A stretch of 10,404 nucleotides of DNA from DATLYH01 sp035575035 (lineage in GTDB: Bacteria > Planctomycetota > Planctomycetia > Gemmatales > Gemmataceae): assembly GCA_035575035.1 (NCBI GenBank), contig DATLYH010000209.1, forward strand, positions 1 through 10,404. The letters are read 5' to 3'. Below, piece by piece: positions 1-5,725 of the stretch. Numbering within the stretch: position 1 is the stretch's first letter; each line of letters begins with the position of its first letter. Below the pieces are notes generated by a model, which was not told the DNA's origin, did not search any database, and saw nothing but the letters and a program-made list of their open reading frames with translations. The translations under genes and the position numbers were made by a program.

Positions 1-281
1 AGCAGGTTGGTCAGGTGGAAGCCGGCCGGGTTCAGACCGTATAACTGGGCATCCAGTTGCAGGGACATCCAGGTCAGCGGCTGCCAGTAGCCGGCGTGCA
101 GGGTGGTCCAGGCCCAGCGGAGGCCTTCCTTGGTCAGGCCCTGGCTGACCATCGGGTTGCGGGTGACGTAGACGGGATCATCCAGGTCGATGAAGTCGTT
201 GGCCGTGACATGTCCGTAGGCGGTCAGTGTGACCACCACCAAGAGCAGGCCGATCACAAGGTCGAGCCGACGATCCGACAT
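1..281 (-). CDS. TMTC-like GT-C membrane glycosyltransferase, N-terminal fragment
   Basis: This is the first 93 codons of a minus-strand gene that runs off the left edge. It opens with a charged MSDRRLD stretch and one membrane helix (about residues 8-25), followed by an extracytoplasmic loop. That loop carries the acidic motif DLDDPVYV (about 32-39), then a block ending in WQPLTWMS and a DAQLYGLNPAGFHLTNLL stretch. This order, an acidic pair after the first helix followed by a W-x-PLTW motif and a GxxPxxxHLTNLL motif, is the usual start of bacterial relatives of the TMTC/PMT family. In that family (established knowledge) multi-pass GT-C enzymes transfer sugar from a lipid-linked donor and often carry C-terminal TPR repeats; none is visible here because of the truncation. 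The start is the ATG at 281. I see no strong Shine-Dalgarno sequence before it. It is divergent from the membrane protein at 479. Confidence 0.75.
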   Translation of the reverse strand, partial: MSDRRLDLVIGLLLVVVTLTAYGHVTANDFIDLDDPVYVTRNPMVSQGLTKEGLRWAWTTLHAGYWQPLTWMSLQLDAQLYGLNPAGFHLTNL

Positions 282-310
282 GCGTCAATACCCGGGGGAC
301 CCGCGGCGGT

Positions 311-339
311 GGGCCGGGCTTTCATTCTATCCCCGGCCC
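311..339 (-). promoter_or_regulatory. Candidate -10 box in the loop of an inverted repeat, for the 281 gene
   Basis: The minus strand reads TAGAAT at 329-324, five of six bases to the sigma-70 -10 consensus, about 43 bases before the ATG at 281. A -35 at the right distance (TTCCGG, 352-347, 17-base spacer) is poor. The -10 sits inside the 13-base loop of an 8-bp inverted repeat, GGGCCGGG (311-318) and CCCGGCCC (332-339). The arms could be an operator or could be chance in GC-rich DNA. Confidence 0.35.
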
Positions 340-439
340 GGCGTCACCGGAAGGGAAACGCCCCCTTGCACCGTTCCCCGCATCGCAGCCGCTCGCCATT
401 CTCAAAATCCTTCGCAGATTCCGCCGTCCGAAAGCCGGC

Positions 440-468
440 TTGTGAGAACTGGCGGCCGCCGGTACCAT
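440..468 (+). promoter_or_regulatory. Candidate sigma-70-like promoter for the 479 gene
   Basis: TTGTGA (440-445) and TACCAT (463-468) are separated by 17 bases, each matching four of six consensus bases. Initiation about seven bases downstream would fall near 475, leaving a leader of only a few bases before the ATG at 479. That agrees with the lack of a Shine-Dalgarno sequence there. The matches are weak enough that chance is possible. Confidence 0.35.
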
Positions 469-478
469 CACGGCCGCG

Positions 479-2407
479 ATGGAACGCACGCCGCTTGCCC
501 CCGCCGACACCCCGGTGTCAGTCAGCCCCTGGTCCGGGAGGGCCAGCGCGGCGGTCTTGCTCGGCCTGATAGCCTGGCAAGGGTGGATGACCCTTACCTT
601 GTTCGGCCCCGACCGGCCGTGGCGGCGCCTCGTCGATGATCAGCCGATCCTTTCCGGCCGCCACCCCCTGCACCTTTACCACGGCTACCTCGGTGCCCGC
701 TCGCTGTATGAGCGCGGCACCCTGTGCTGCTACGATCCCAACTTTCAGGCGGGCTACCCCAAGACGCCGGTCTTCGACAGCGGCAGCCGGCCGGCCGAGT
801 TGTTCCTGATCCTGGCCGGCGGCAGTTATCGACCGGCGGCCTACAAGATCGGGCTGGCGGTCTTTTGCGCGCTGGTCCCCTTGCTGCTGTTGCTGGCGGC
901 CCGCGGGGCCGGTCTTGGCCGCGGGGCCTCCGGCCTGGCCGTAGCGTTGGGCCTGTTGGTCTGGTGGGGCGCCCCTTGCCAGTCGGTCCTGGCCGATGGC
1001 GATCTTGACCTGCTGCTGGCGGCCCTGGCTGCGCTGGCACAGGCGGGACTGCTGGTCCGCTTCGATCAGACCCCGAGCGTCGGCGGTTGGCTGGGGCTGG
1101 TGCTGACCGGCGGCCTCGGCTGGTTCGCCCAGCCGCTCTTCGTCGCCTTGCTGCTGCCGCTCTTCCTGGCTTACTACTTCAGCGTGGGCGGCCGGCACTC
1201 CCTGGTTTGGCACTTTGCCCTGCTGGCCGGACAGGCGGGGGCCGTGGCCGGCAACGCCTTCTGGTTGAGCGACTGGATCGGCTACTGGTGGATCCGCGCC
1301 CCCCTGGCGCACGAAGCCCGTCTGCTGCCGCACCGGACCTTGCAGACTTTGTGGGAGGCACCGTTCTGGGGTGGCCCGGCTGATCGGGCCCTGGCGGTGG
1401 CGCTGATCGCCCTGGCGGCGGCGGGGGCCTGGCTCTTCAATCATCGTCGCCAGCGGCAGGCGGCCCGGCTGCTGGGACTGGGGTTGGCCGGGTTGTTGTT
1501 CCTGGCGGTGGCGGGGGCTGCCTGGGAGCCGCTTGGTCGATTCGGCACCTCGCGGCTGCTGCCGGCGGCGCTCCTGTTTGCGGCGCCGCCCGCCGCCTAT
1601 GCCCTGGTCGAGGGGAGCCGGGGACTGTGCCGCCTGAGCGGAGGCCTGGGACGCGGGGTCCTCTTGGCGGCGGGCCTGCTGCTGACGGCGGGCCTGGCTG
1701 CCTCTGAATACGTGATTACTTACGCAGCGCGATGCACCCGAGCGAGTCCCTTGGCGGTTGGACTGGAGCCGGAACACGAGGCGCTGGTGGCGGCGCTGCA
1801 CGAACACACCACCCCCGAGGCACGCATCCTCTGGGAGGATGATCCGGCCGCCTGCCGTCCCGGGCGCTGGACGCCGCTGCTGCCGCTGCTGACCGATCGG
1901 GCCTACCTGGGAGGGCTCGACCCGCGCGCCGGCATCGAGCACGCCCAGGCCACCCTCACCGACGAGCTGCTGGCGGGGCGGCCGATCGGCGACTGGGGCG
2001 ACGGCGAGCTGGAGGACTTCTGCCGGCGGTACAACATTGGCTGGGTGGTCTGCTGGTCAGCGGCAGCGCAGAAGCGCTTCCGTGCCTGGGCCGGTGCCCG
2101 CCTGACCACGGCCCTGGGCGGCGACCCGCCGCGGCAGCTCTTCACGGTCGAGCGGCCCCGGTCGTTTGCCCTGCGGGGGAGCACGGCGCGGTGGCTGCAT
2201 GCCGACTGCCAGCACATCGCCCTGGGAGACGTGGTCCCCAACGCCGACGGCGAGGCGGTGCTGAGCCTGCACTACCAGGCGGGCATGCGGGTCTCGCCGA
2301 GCCGGGTCCGGCTGGAACGCTACCTCGACCCCTACGATCCCATCCCCTTCGTCCGCTTGCGCCTTCCGGGACCGGTGGTCCGGGTCACCCTGACCTGGGA
2401 GAAATGA
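479..2407 (+). CDS. Polytopic membrane protein with soluble C-terminal domain, GT-C/PTPS-related-like
   Basis: The product has 642 residues. After a short N-terminal tail there is a helix at about 22-43, then a non-membrane loop (about 45-115) with HPLHLYHGYLGA, two adjacent cysteines (C83, C84) and DPNFQAGYPKTPVFDSGSRP. Further hydrophobic segments lie at about 121-141, 151-168, 176-193, 203-234, 244-264, 303-320, 330-348, 358-378 and 392-416. The last 220 residues are soluble, with a stretch FCRRYNIGWVVCWS (about 514-527). This layout, a conserved first loop, about ten helices and a C-terminal domain, resembles large bacterial GT-C-fold membrane proteins and those labelled 6-pyruvoyl-tetrahydropterin-synthase-related. 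I recognise the style but not a defined function. An envelope sugar-transfer role is inference, helped slightly by the divergent TMTC-like neighbour. The ATG at 479 has no clear ribosome-binding site. Confidence 0.75.
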   Translation: MERTPLAPADTPVSVSPWSGRASAAVLLGLIAWQGWMTLTLFGPDRPWRRLVDDQPILSGRHPLHLYHGYLGARSLYERGTLCCYDPNFQAGYPKTPVFDSGSRPAELFLILAGGSYRPAAYKIGLAVFCALVPLLLLLAARGAGLGRGASGLAVALGLLVWWGAPCQSVLADGDLDLLLAALAALAQAGLLVRFDQTPSVGGWLGLVLTGGLGWFAQPLFVALLLPLFLAYYFSVGGRHSLVWHFALLAGQAGAVAGNAFWLSDWIGYWWIRAPLAHEARLLPHRTLQTLWEAPFWGGPADRALAVALIALAAAGAWLFNHRRQRQAARLLGLGLAGLLFLAVAGAAWEPLGRFGTSRLLPAALLFAAPPAAYALVEGSRGLCRLSGGLGRGVLLAAGLLLTAGLAASEYVITYAARCTRASPLAVGLEPEHEALVAALHEHTTPEARILWEDDPAACRPGRWTPLLPLLTDRAYLGGLDPRAGIEHAQATLTDELLAGRPIGDWGDGELEDFCRRYNIGWVVCWSAAAQKRFRAWAGARLTTALGGDPPRQLFTVERPRSFALRGSTARWLHADCQHIALGDVVPNADGEAVLSLHYQAGMRVSPSRVRLERYLDPYDPIPFVRLRLPGPVVRVTLTWEK

Positions 2408-2437
2408 TCCGGATTAACCCACCCGCCCGGAGCGGCG

Positions 2438-2509
2438 GCGCCGGGCTTGCCTCTCCCGTCGTTGGCGCTCCGGGCTGGTAGTAGCCTCACCTGTCGCTCA
2501 CGCTCCGGG
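2438..2509 (+). repeat. Intergenic repeat, composite copy plus a second unit
   Basis: 2438-2480 is a composite element: GCGCCGGGCT, a short CT-rich link, then CCCGTCGTTGGCGCTCCGGG (2455-2474) and CTGGTAG. A second unit, CCTGTCGCTCACGCTCCGGG, follows at 2490-2509. The same family occurs at 3538-3580, 5532-5716 and 6946-6968. A small inverted repeat, GCCCGG (2425-2430) with CCGGGC (2441-2446), lies at its left edge just after the stop of the membrane gene. It has no T-run, so I do not call a terminator. The rest of the gap (2510-2670) shows nothing clear. Confidence 0.8.
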
Positions 2510-2670
2510 CGCTGACCAAACTTTCCGGTTATTCCTGACCCGCTGCTTAGCGGCCGGCTCTGAAGGTCATGCTCGGCGAATAAGAGAACGCTCACACAGT
2601 TCACTCGACGGTCGCTGCCGGTCCCTGGTAAAGTAGAAAGGTACCGAATCCCGAAGGACCGAGGTTGGTC

Positions 2671-2949
2671 ATGAGTGTTATCCTCCACCTTCGTCCCGAG
2701 ACGGAACGGCGGCTCGCCGCCCGAGCGGCTCAGGTCGGCCTCACCCTGGAGCAATACCTGGAACAGCTCCTGGAGCGCGAAGGCGCTGACGGCGCGGTTC
2801 CGGCACCGACGTTCGAAGAGATGACTGGCCCCTTTGCTCAGGCGGTCGCGGCTACCGGCATGAGCGAGGAGGAATTGGGCGCCTTCTTTGAGGAGGTCGT
2901 CAAGGAAGTCCGTGCCGAGAGGCGAGCCAGGAAAGGCCCGTCGCCATGA
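2671..2949 (+). CDS. Antitoxin-like protein with ribbon-helix-helix N-terminus
   Basis: This small protein of 92 residues begins MSVILHLRPETERRLA and continues RAAQVGLTLEQYLEQLLER. A beta-strand-like start followed by two short helices is typical of ribbon-helix-helix DNA-binding antitoxins. The second half (about 50-90) is acidic then basic and helical, with a GMSEEELGAFFEEVV stretch, as expected for a toxin-binding tail. Its stop overlaps the start of the PIN-domain gene in an ATGA arrangement (2946-2949), so the two are almost certainly translated together. In such pairs (established knowledge) the antitoxin blocks the nuclease and represses its own promoter. I chose the ATG at 2671 because GAGG (2661-2664) lies six bases upstream. 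A TTG at 2665 would add two residues. No convincing promoter is visible; TAAAGT (2629-2634) is a possible -10 without a good -35. Confidence 0.75.
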   Translation: MSVILHLRPETERRLAARAAQVGLTLEQYLEQLLEREGADGAVPAPTFEEMTGPFAQAVAATGMSEEELGAFFEEVVKEVRAERRARKGPSP

Positions 2950-3434
2950 CCCCGGCCGCGGTGTTTGACACCGTCATCCTACTCCAGGCAGGCGGCAAAC
3001 CGCAGGGGCCGGCGGGTGGTTGCCTGCGCCTGGTGATGGAGGACAAGGTCCTCCTCTACATGAGCGCCGCGGGATTGGCGGAACTCGAAGACGTGCTCTC
3101 CCGCGAACGGGTTCGGAAACGCTTTCCGCTGCTCACGGACGAGCACGTGGCGACCTTTCTCCGGGGCTTGCGCAGCAAGGTCCGGATCGTGGCCGACGTT
3201 CCGGTCAGCTTTCCGTACCCGCGCGACCCCGACGACGAGCATATCCTCAACCTCACCCTCGCGGTCCAGGCGGGGTATCTTGTCACCCGCGACAAGGATC
3301 TCCTCGACCTCATGCAGGAGGGAAACCCTGCCGGCGTATCTTTCCGACAGCACTGCCCGGAGCTTCAGATCCTGGACCCGATAGCATTCCTTGCCGCAAT
3401 GACCCCTTCGCCACCTACTGAGGCATCGCCCTGA
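2946..3434 (+). CDS. PIN-domain toxin (VapC-like, COG1569 type)
   Basis: The protein has 162 residues. PIN domains are Mg-dependent RNases whose acidic residues bind the metal (established knowledge). Visible here are D8 in VFDTVILLQA, E46 in SAAGLAELEDVL, the cluster DPDDEHI (94-100) and TRDKDLL (114-120) with D116 and D118. This order and length fit the PIN family often labelled 'putative toxin component', which is paired with an upstream ribbon-helix-helix antitoxin, as here with a four-base overlap. One deviation is that the Asn usually following Asp-Thr in the first motif (DTN) is Val10. The four-acid set is otherwise present, so an active nuclease is likely. The last 15 residues, rich in Pro, Thr and Ser, look like an unstructured tail. 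The cellular target cannot be read from the sequence. Confidence 0.82.
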   Translation: MTPAAVFDTVILLQAGGKPQGPAGGCLRLVMEDKVLLYMSAAGLAELEDVLSRERVRKRFPLLTDEHVATFLRGLRSKVRIVADVPVSFPYPRDPDDEHILNLTLAVQAGYLVTRDKDLLDLMQEGNPAGVSFRQHCPELQILDPIAFLAAMTPSPPTEASP

Positions 3435-3511
3435 TGTGCGGCCCCACGGCAACCGTCCGCGTGATGCATGCTGGCTTCCTTCGCGGCGACAAGGACCAGC
3501 AGCGGGGAGTA

Positions 3512-3580
3512 CGCTGGCCTGCCGGGTGATGGGCCAGCGCCGGGCTCGCCTCTTCCGTCGCTGGCGCTTCGGGCTGGTAG
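3512..3580 (+). repeat. Hairpin and composite intergenic repeat between convergent genes
   Basis: The gap between the toxin gene and the convergent acetyltransferase gene holds an 8-bp inverted repeat, CGCTGGCC (3512-3519) and GGCCAGCG (3532-3539), with a 12-base loop. A composite repeat follows directly at 3538-3580: GCGCCGGGCTCG, a CT-rich link, TCCGTCGCTGGCGCTTCGGG (3554-3573) and CTGGTAG. The composite matches 2438-2480 almost base for base in the same orientation, 1,100 bp away. The hairpin could end transcription from either side, but it lacks a T-run. Confidence 0.8.
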
Positions 3581-3591
3581 GTAGGAGTCGA

Positions 3592-4545
3592 TCACCTCGT
3601 CTTGCAATAGAGGTATCCGACATCGACCTGCTCGAAGCCGAGTCCCCGGTAAAGGTTGATCACGGGGATGTTCTCCTCCGGCGTCTGCGCTTCGGTCAGG
3701 GTGAAGTATTGCTCTTGCAGGTTGAGGAGCAGATGGGTGAGCAGGAACTTGGCCAATCCCTGACGGCGGAGTTCGGGCAGCACCTCGATGTCCACCAGGC
3801 CCACCCCCGCCTCGTTGCGGCGGTAGTTGAAGCCGTCCATCTCCCAGACGGTGGCGCGGGCAACGGTCTGAGCGGTTGCCCGGTCCTTGAGACGGAATTC
3901 GAGCAACTCGAGCGGCCCCAGTACGCACTCCTGCCACCACGAAACCGTGCCGGTCCGCGGCGCCAGGTAGACTTCGTAGCAGCGGCGCAGAGCTGCGAAG
4001 CGGGCGTCGGCCACCTTGATCGGATTGGCGAGGGCACGCTGGAATACCAGACAGGTCCGGGCCACCTGATAGCCGTTGTGCTTCAAAAACGGGTCGGCGG
4101 CCGAGTCGCTGGCCAGGAAACCGGGCGACTCACTGCCGCCGTACAGGCCAAAGTAGAAGGGGTTGAGCGGCCGCATCGGCCCGGCGTACAGGGTGCGGGC
4201 GCCGCGGCGGTGCAGGTAGTCCTCGCAGCGGCGAAGCAGCTCGGAGCCGATCCCCCGCCGGCGGTAAGCCGGACGCACCGCCACCATGCAGACGATGCCC
4301 ACCGAATGGTCGAGCGCCGTCTGCGTCTCGTTGGGCCCGAAGCCGGCGTGGGCGAAACCGACAGGAACGCCATCCTCCAACGCCACGATCAGGCCGGCCG
4401 GGTCGAAGTAAGGCTTGGCGAACAGGAAGTACTCGAGAGGGGTGCTGTTGCGGACCTGGACGGCGCTGCGGCCGGTGAAGGACTGGTTCCAAATGGTGAC
4501 CAGTCCGGGAGGGTCACTATTCCGAAAGTGGCGATAGTGGATCAC
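3592..4545 (-). CDS. Tandem-GNAT acetyltransferase
   Basis: With the GTG start at 4545 the protein has 317 residues and two GNAT folds in series. The first (about 1-170) has the acetyl-CoA pyrophosphate loop VAVRPAYRRRGIGSELL (88-104). The second (about 175-317) has IEVLPELRRQGLAKFLL (253-269) followed by the typical C-terminal NLYRGLGFE (297-305). Both loops keep the R/Q-x-x-G-x-G/A signature, so either half may bind acetyl-CoA, but the acceptor substrate cannot be deduced. An in-frame ATG at 4632 would add 29 residues, but it lies on the end of a TATAAT -10 box and so should not be transcribed. GGGAAGG (4554-4560) sits eight bases before GTG 4545, and the extra residues (rich in Gly and Ser) do not look like part of the fold. 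The gene is monocistronic and converges on the toxin gene. Confidence 0.85.
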   Translation of the reverse strand: MIHYRHFRNSDPPGLVTIWNQSFTGRSAVQVRNSTPLEYFLFAKPYFDPAGLIVALEDGVPVGFAHAGFGPNETQTALDHSVGIVCMVAVRPAYRRRGIGSELLRRCEDYLHRRGARTLYAGPMRPLNPFYFGLYGGSESPGFLASDSAADPFLKHNGYQVARTCLVFQRALANPIKVADARFAALRRCYEVYLAPRTGTVSWWQECVLGPLELLEFRLKDRATAQTVARATVWEMDGFNYRRNEAGVGLVDIEVLPELRRQGLAKFLLTHLLLNLQEQYFTLTEAQTPEENIPVINLYRGLGFEQVDVGYLYCKTR

Positions 4546-4553
4546 AAGGGAAA

Positions 4554-4560
4554 CCTTCCC
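4554..4560 (-). promoter_or_regulatory. Ribosome-binding site that decides the GNAT start
   Basis: The minus strand reads GGGAAGG, then an eight-base spacer, then GTG at 4545. Together with the promoter at 4631-4658 this selects the GTG over the upstream ATG at 4632. Confidence 0.6.
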
Positions 4561-4630
4561 ACCGACCGGATGCCGCGAGCCCCCTGAACTCTGCTCACAA
4601 CCGGGCGAAGATTCGTTGAATTCAGCCCCC

Positions 4631-4658
4631 ATTATAAGGGACTCCAGGGGTGATGCAA
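4631..4658 (-). promoter_or_regulatory. Strong sigma-70-type promoter of the tandem-GNAT gene
   Basis: The minus strand has TTGCAT (4658-4653), a 16-base spacer and a perfect TATAAT (4636-4631). Initiation is expected near 4624, giving a leader of about 80 bases before GTG 4545. This is the best promoter match in the window. The ATG at 4632 overlaps the last two bases of the -10 box. Confidence 0.7.
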
Positions 4659-4706
4659 GCCGTGGGATGGACTCGGGGGCCTTCCCGTTTCTGCGCCTCG
4701 GGTCGT

Positions 4707-4753
4707 AGTGACAAGCAGTCTCGCTTGCTGTTGATAACCCAGTGACAAGCGAG
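4707..4753 (+). repeat. Direct and inverted short repeats between tetR and GNAT genes
   Basis: AGTGACAAGC occurs twice (4707-4716 and 4741-4750), 34 bp apart. CTCGCTTG (4720-4727) and CAAGCGAG (4746-4753) form an 8-bp inverted repeat with an 18-base loop. The composition is more AT-rich than the flanks. It lies 3' of tetR and upstream of the GNAT promoter, so it could be a terminator-like structure for tetR or an unrelated dispersed repeat. There is no T-run. Confidence 0.5.
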
Positions 4754-4806
4754 GCCGCTTTCGCGGCGGGCCAGGAGCATGCCCCCGTCCCAAGACACCG
4801 GGTCCC

Positions 4807-5448
4807 TTACACGTCGGTCTTGAGCAGGCAATGGAGCACGCACTCGATGGCCCGGGGCAGGTAGTCGGGCTCCTGGTAGAGGGGAATGCCCAACGGGAGC
4901 GTCAAGGTGTAGCCAAGGGCGGTGCGGATCAACTCCCAGGCGCCGACGCGCGGGTCGAGGGAGCGGCGGAAGACGCCCGTCTGCTGGCCGGCGCCGATGA
5001 TGTCGGCTAGCAGGCTCTCGCTGTCGAGGTAGAAGGCGCGGAGGAAGGCGACGATCTCCTCGTCATCGCTCTCCACCAGGGTCCGGTGCATGATACGGAA
5101 CTCCAGAGCGTGCTCCCGGGTGCTCCCCAGGTACATGTCGGCGATGGCGTGCAGTTTGGCCAACGGGTCCTCCAGGCCGGCGCACTCCTGGTGCCAGCGG
5201 TTGAGGGTCGCCTCACGGATTTCGCGCAGCACCTCCAGGAACAGCGCCTTCTTGCTCCCGAAATGGCGGTAGAGGACCGGCTCGGACACCCCGGCCGCCC
5301 GGGCGATCTTTTCTGTGGTGGTGTTCTGGTAGCCCAGGGTGACGAACAACTGCTTGGCATGGGCCAGGAGCTGGCGCTTGCGGTCCGTCTGGCGCATGCG
5401 TGCGGCAGGCTTGCCGGCCGCGGCACGACGGCGTTCAGGGGAAGTCAT
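4807..5448 (-). CDS. TetR-family transcriptional regulator
   Basis: The product has 213 residues. The N-terminal helix-turn-helix (about 24-70) shows the family pattern: RKRQLLAHAKQLFVTLGYQNTT, then EKIARAAGVSEPVLYRHFGSKKALF. The remaining 140 residues are helical and should form the ligand-binding and dimer domain, which gives no clue to the effector. A basic stretch (about 6-24) precedes the HTH. ATG 5448 has GAGG (5455-5458) six bases upstream. ATG 5454, two codons earlier, is also possible, with a second GAGG ten bases away. TetR proteins usually repress themselves or a neighbour (established knowledge); here a palindrome lies on the likely -10 of this gene. The next upstream gene, a hydrolase on the same strand, is 277 bp away behind a repeat array, so co-transcription is doubtful. 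Confidence 0.9.
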   Translation of the reverse strand: MTSPERRRAAAGKPAARMRQTDRKRQLLAHAKQLFVTLGYQNTTTEKIARAAGVSEPVLYRHFGSKKALFLEVLREIREATLNRWHQECAGLEDPLAKLHAIADMYLGSTREHALEFRIMHRTLVESDDEEIVAFLRAFYLDSESLLADIIGAGQQTGVFRRSLDPRVGAWELIRTALGYTLTLPLGIPLYQEPDYLPRAIECVLHCLLKTDV

Positions 5449-5489
5449 CGGCATCCTCGCCCGACCTCAAAAGACACAGGGAGCACGGG

Positions 5490-5502
5490 CGCTATTCTAG
5501 CG
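5490..5502 (-). promoter_or_regulatory. Palindrome over the tetR -10 box, candidate operator
   Basis: CGCTATTCTAGCG is a perfect inverted repeat (CGCTA, three-base centre, TAGCG). On the minus strand it contains TAGAAT (5499-5494), a good -10 box 45 bases before ATG 5448. The -35 position is weak (TGGGAG at 5522-5517). A regulator bound here would block its own transcription. It is short for a TetR operator, which is often 15-bp or longer. Confidence 0.45.
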
Positions 5503-5531
5503 GTGGCCGTCCAGGGCTCCCAGGGCAACTT

Positions 5532-5716
5532 GGATGACCCGTCGCTAACGCTCCGGGCTCGGACAAGACCCGGCGCTAACGCTCCGGGCTCGGATAGTTA
5601 CCCGGCGCGGACGCTCCGGGCTCGGATAGTTACCCGGCGCGGACGCGCCGGGCTCGTCTTCCCCGTCGCTAACGCTCCGGGCTCTGATAGTTACCCGTCG
5701 CTAACGCTCCGGGCTC
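5532..5716 (+). repeat. Six-unit tandem repeat array
   Basis: Six head-to-tail units occupy 5532-5560, 5561-5591, 5592-5623, 5624-5655, 5656-5684 and 5685-5716 (29, 31, 32, 32, 29 and 32 bp). Each ends with a 20-bp core like CCCGTCGCTAACGCTCCGGG followed by CTC. Three units begin with GATAGTTA. Unit 4 is a perfect palindrome apart from its two central bases, CCCGGCGCGGACGCGCCGGG; the others form a shorter imperfect stem. The units abut, with no unique spacers. The array starts after the tetR promoter region and ends ten bases before the hydrolase stop codon, so read-through from the hydrolase would place it in the 3' untranslated RNA. Frames through it are artefacts. Confidence 0.92.
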
Positions 5717-5725
5717 GGAAGAACG

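Noticed and set aside
518..1942. Long open frame on the minus strand opposite the membrane gene
   Set aside because: Its product is rich in Gln, Arg and Gly with no recognisable fold, while the plus-strand frame encodes clear membrane helices. It is a by-product of high GC at third codon positions.
3436..4587. Open frame on the plus strand opposite the acetyltransferase
   Set aside because: The minus strand has two clear GNAT domains. The plus frame runs through the intergenic repeat and has no family motif.
4622..4843. Small minus-strand gene between tetR and the acetyltransferase gene
   Set aside because: It overlaps the tetR end and the GNAT promoter, contains the short repeats, and its product resembles no protein.
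5532..5716. CRISPR array
   Set aside because: The units abut with no unique spacers, vary in sequence, and no cas genes are near.
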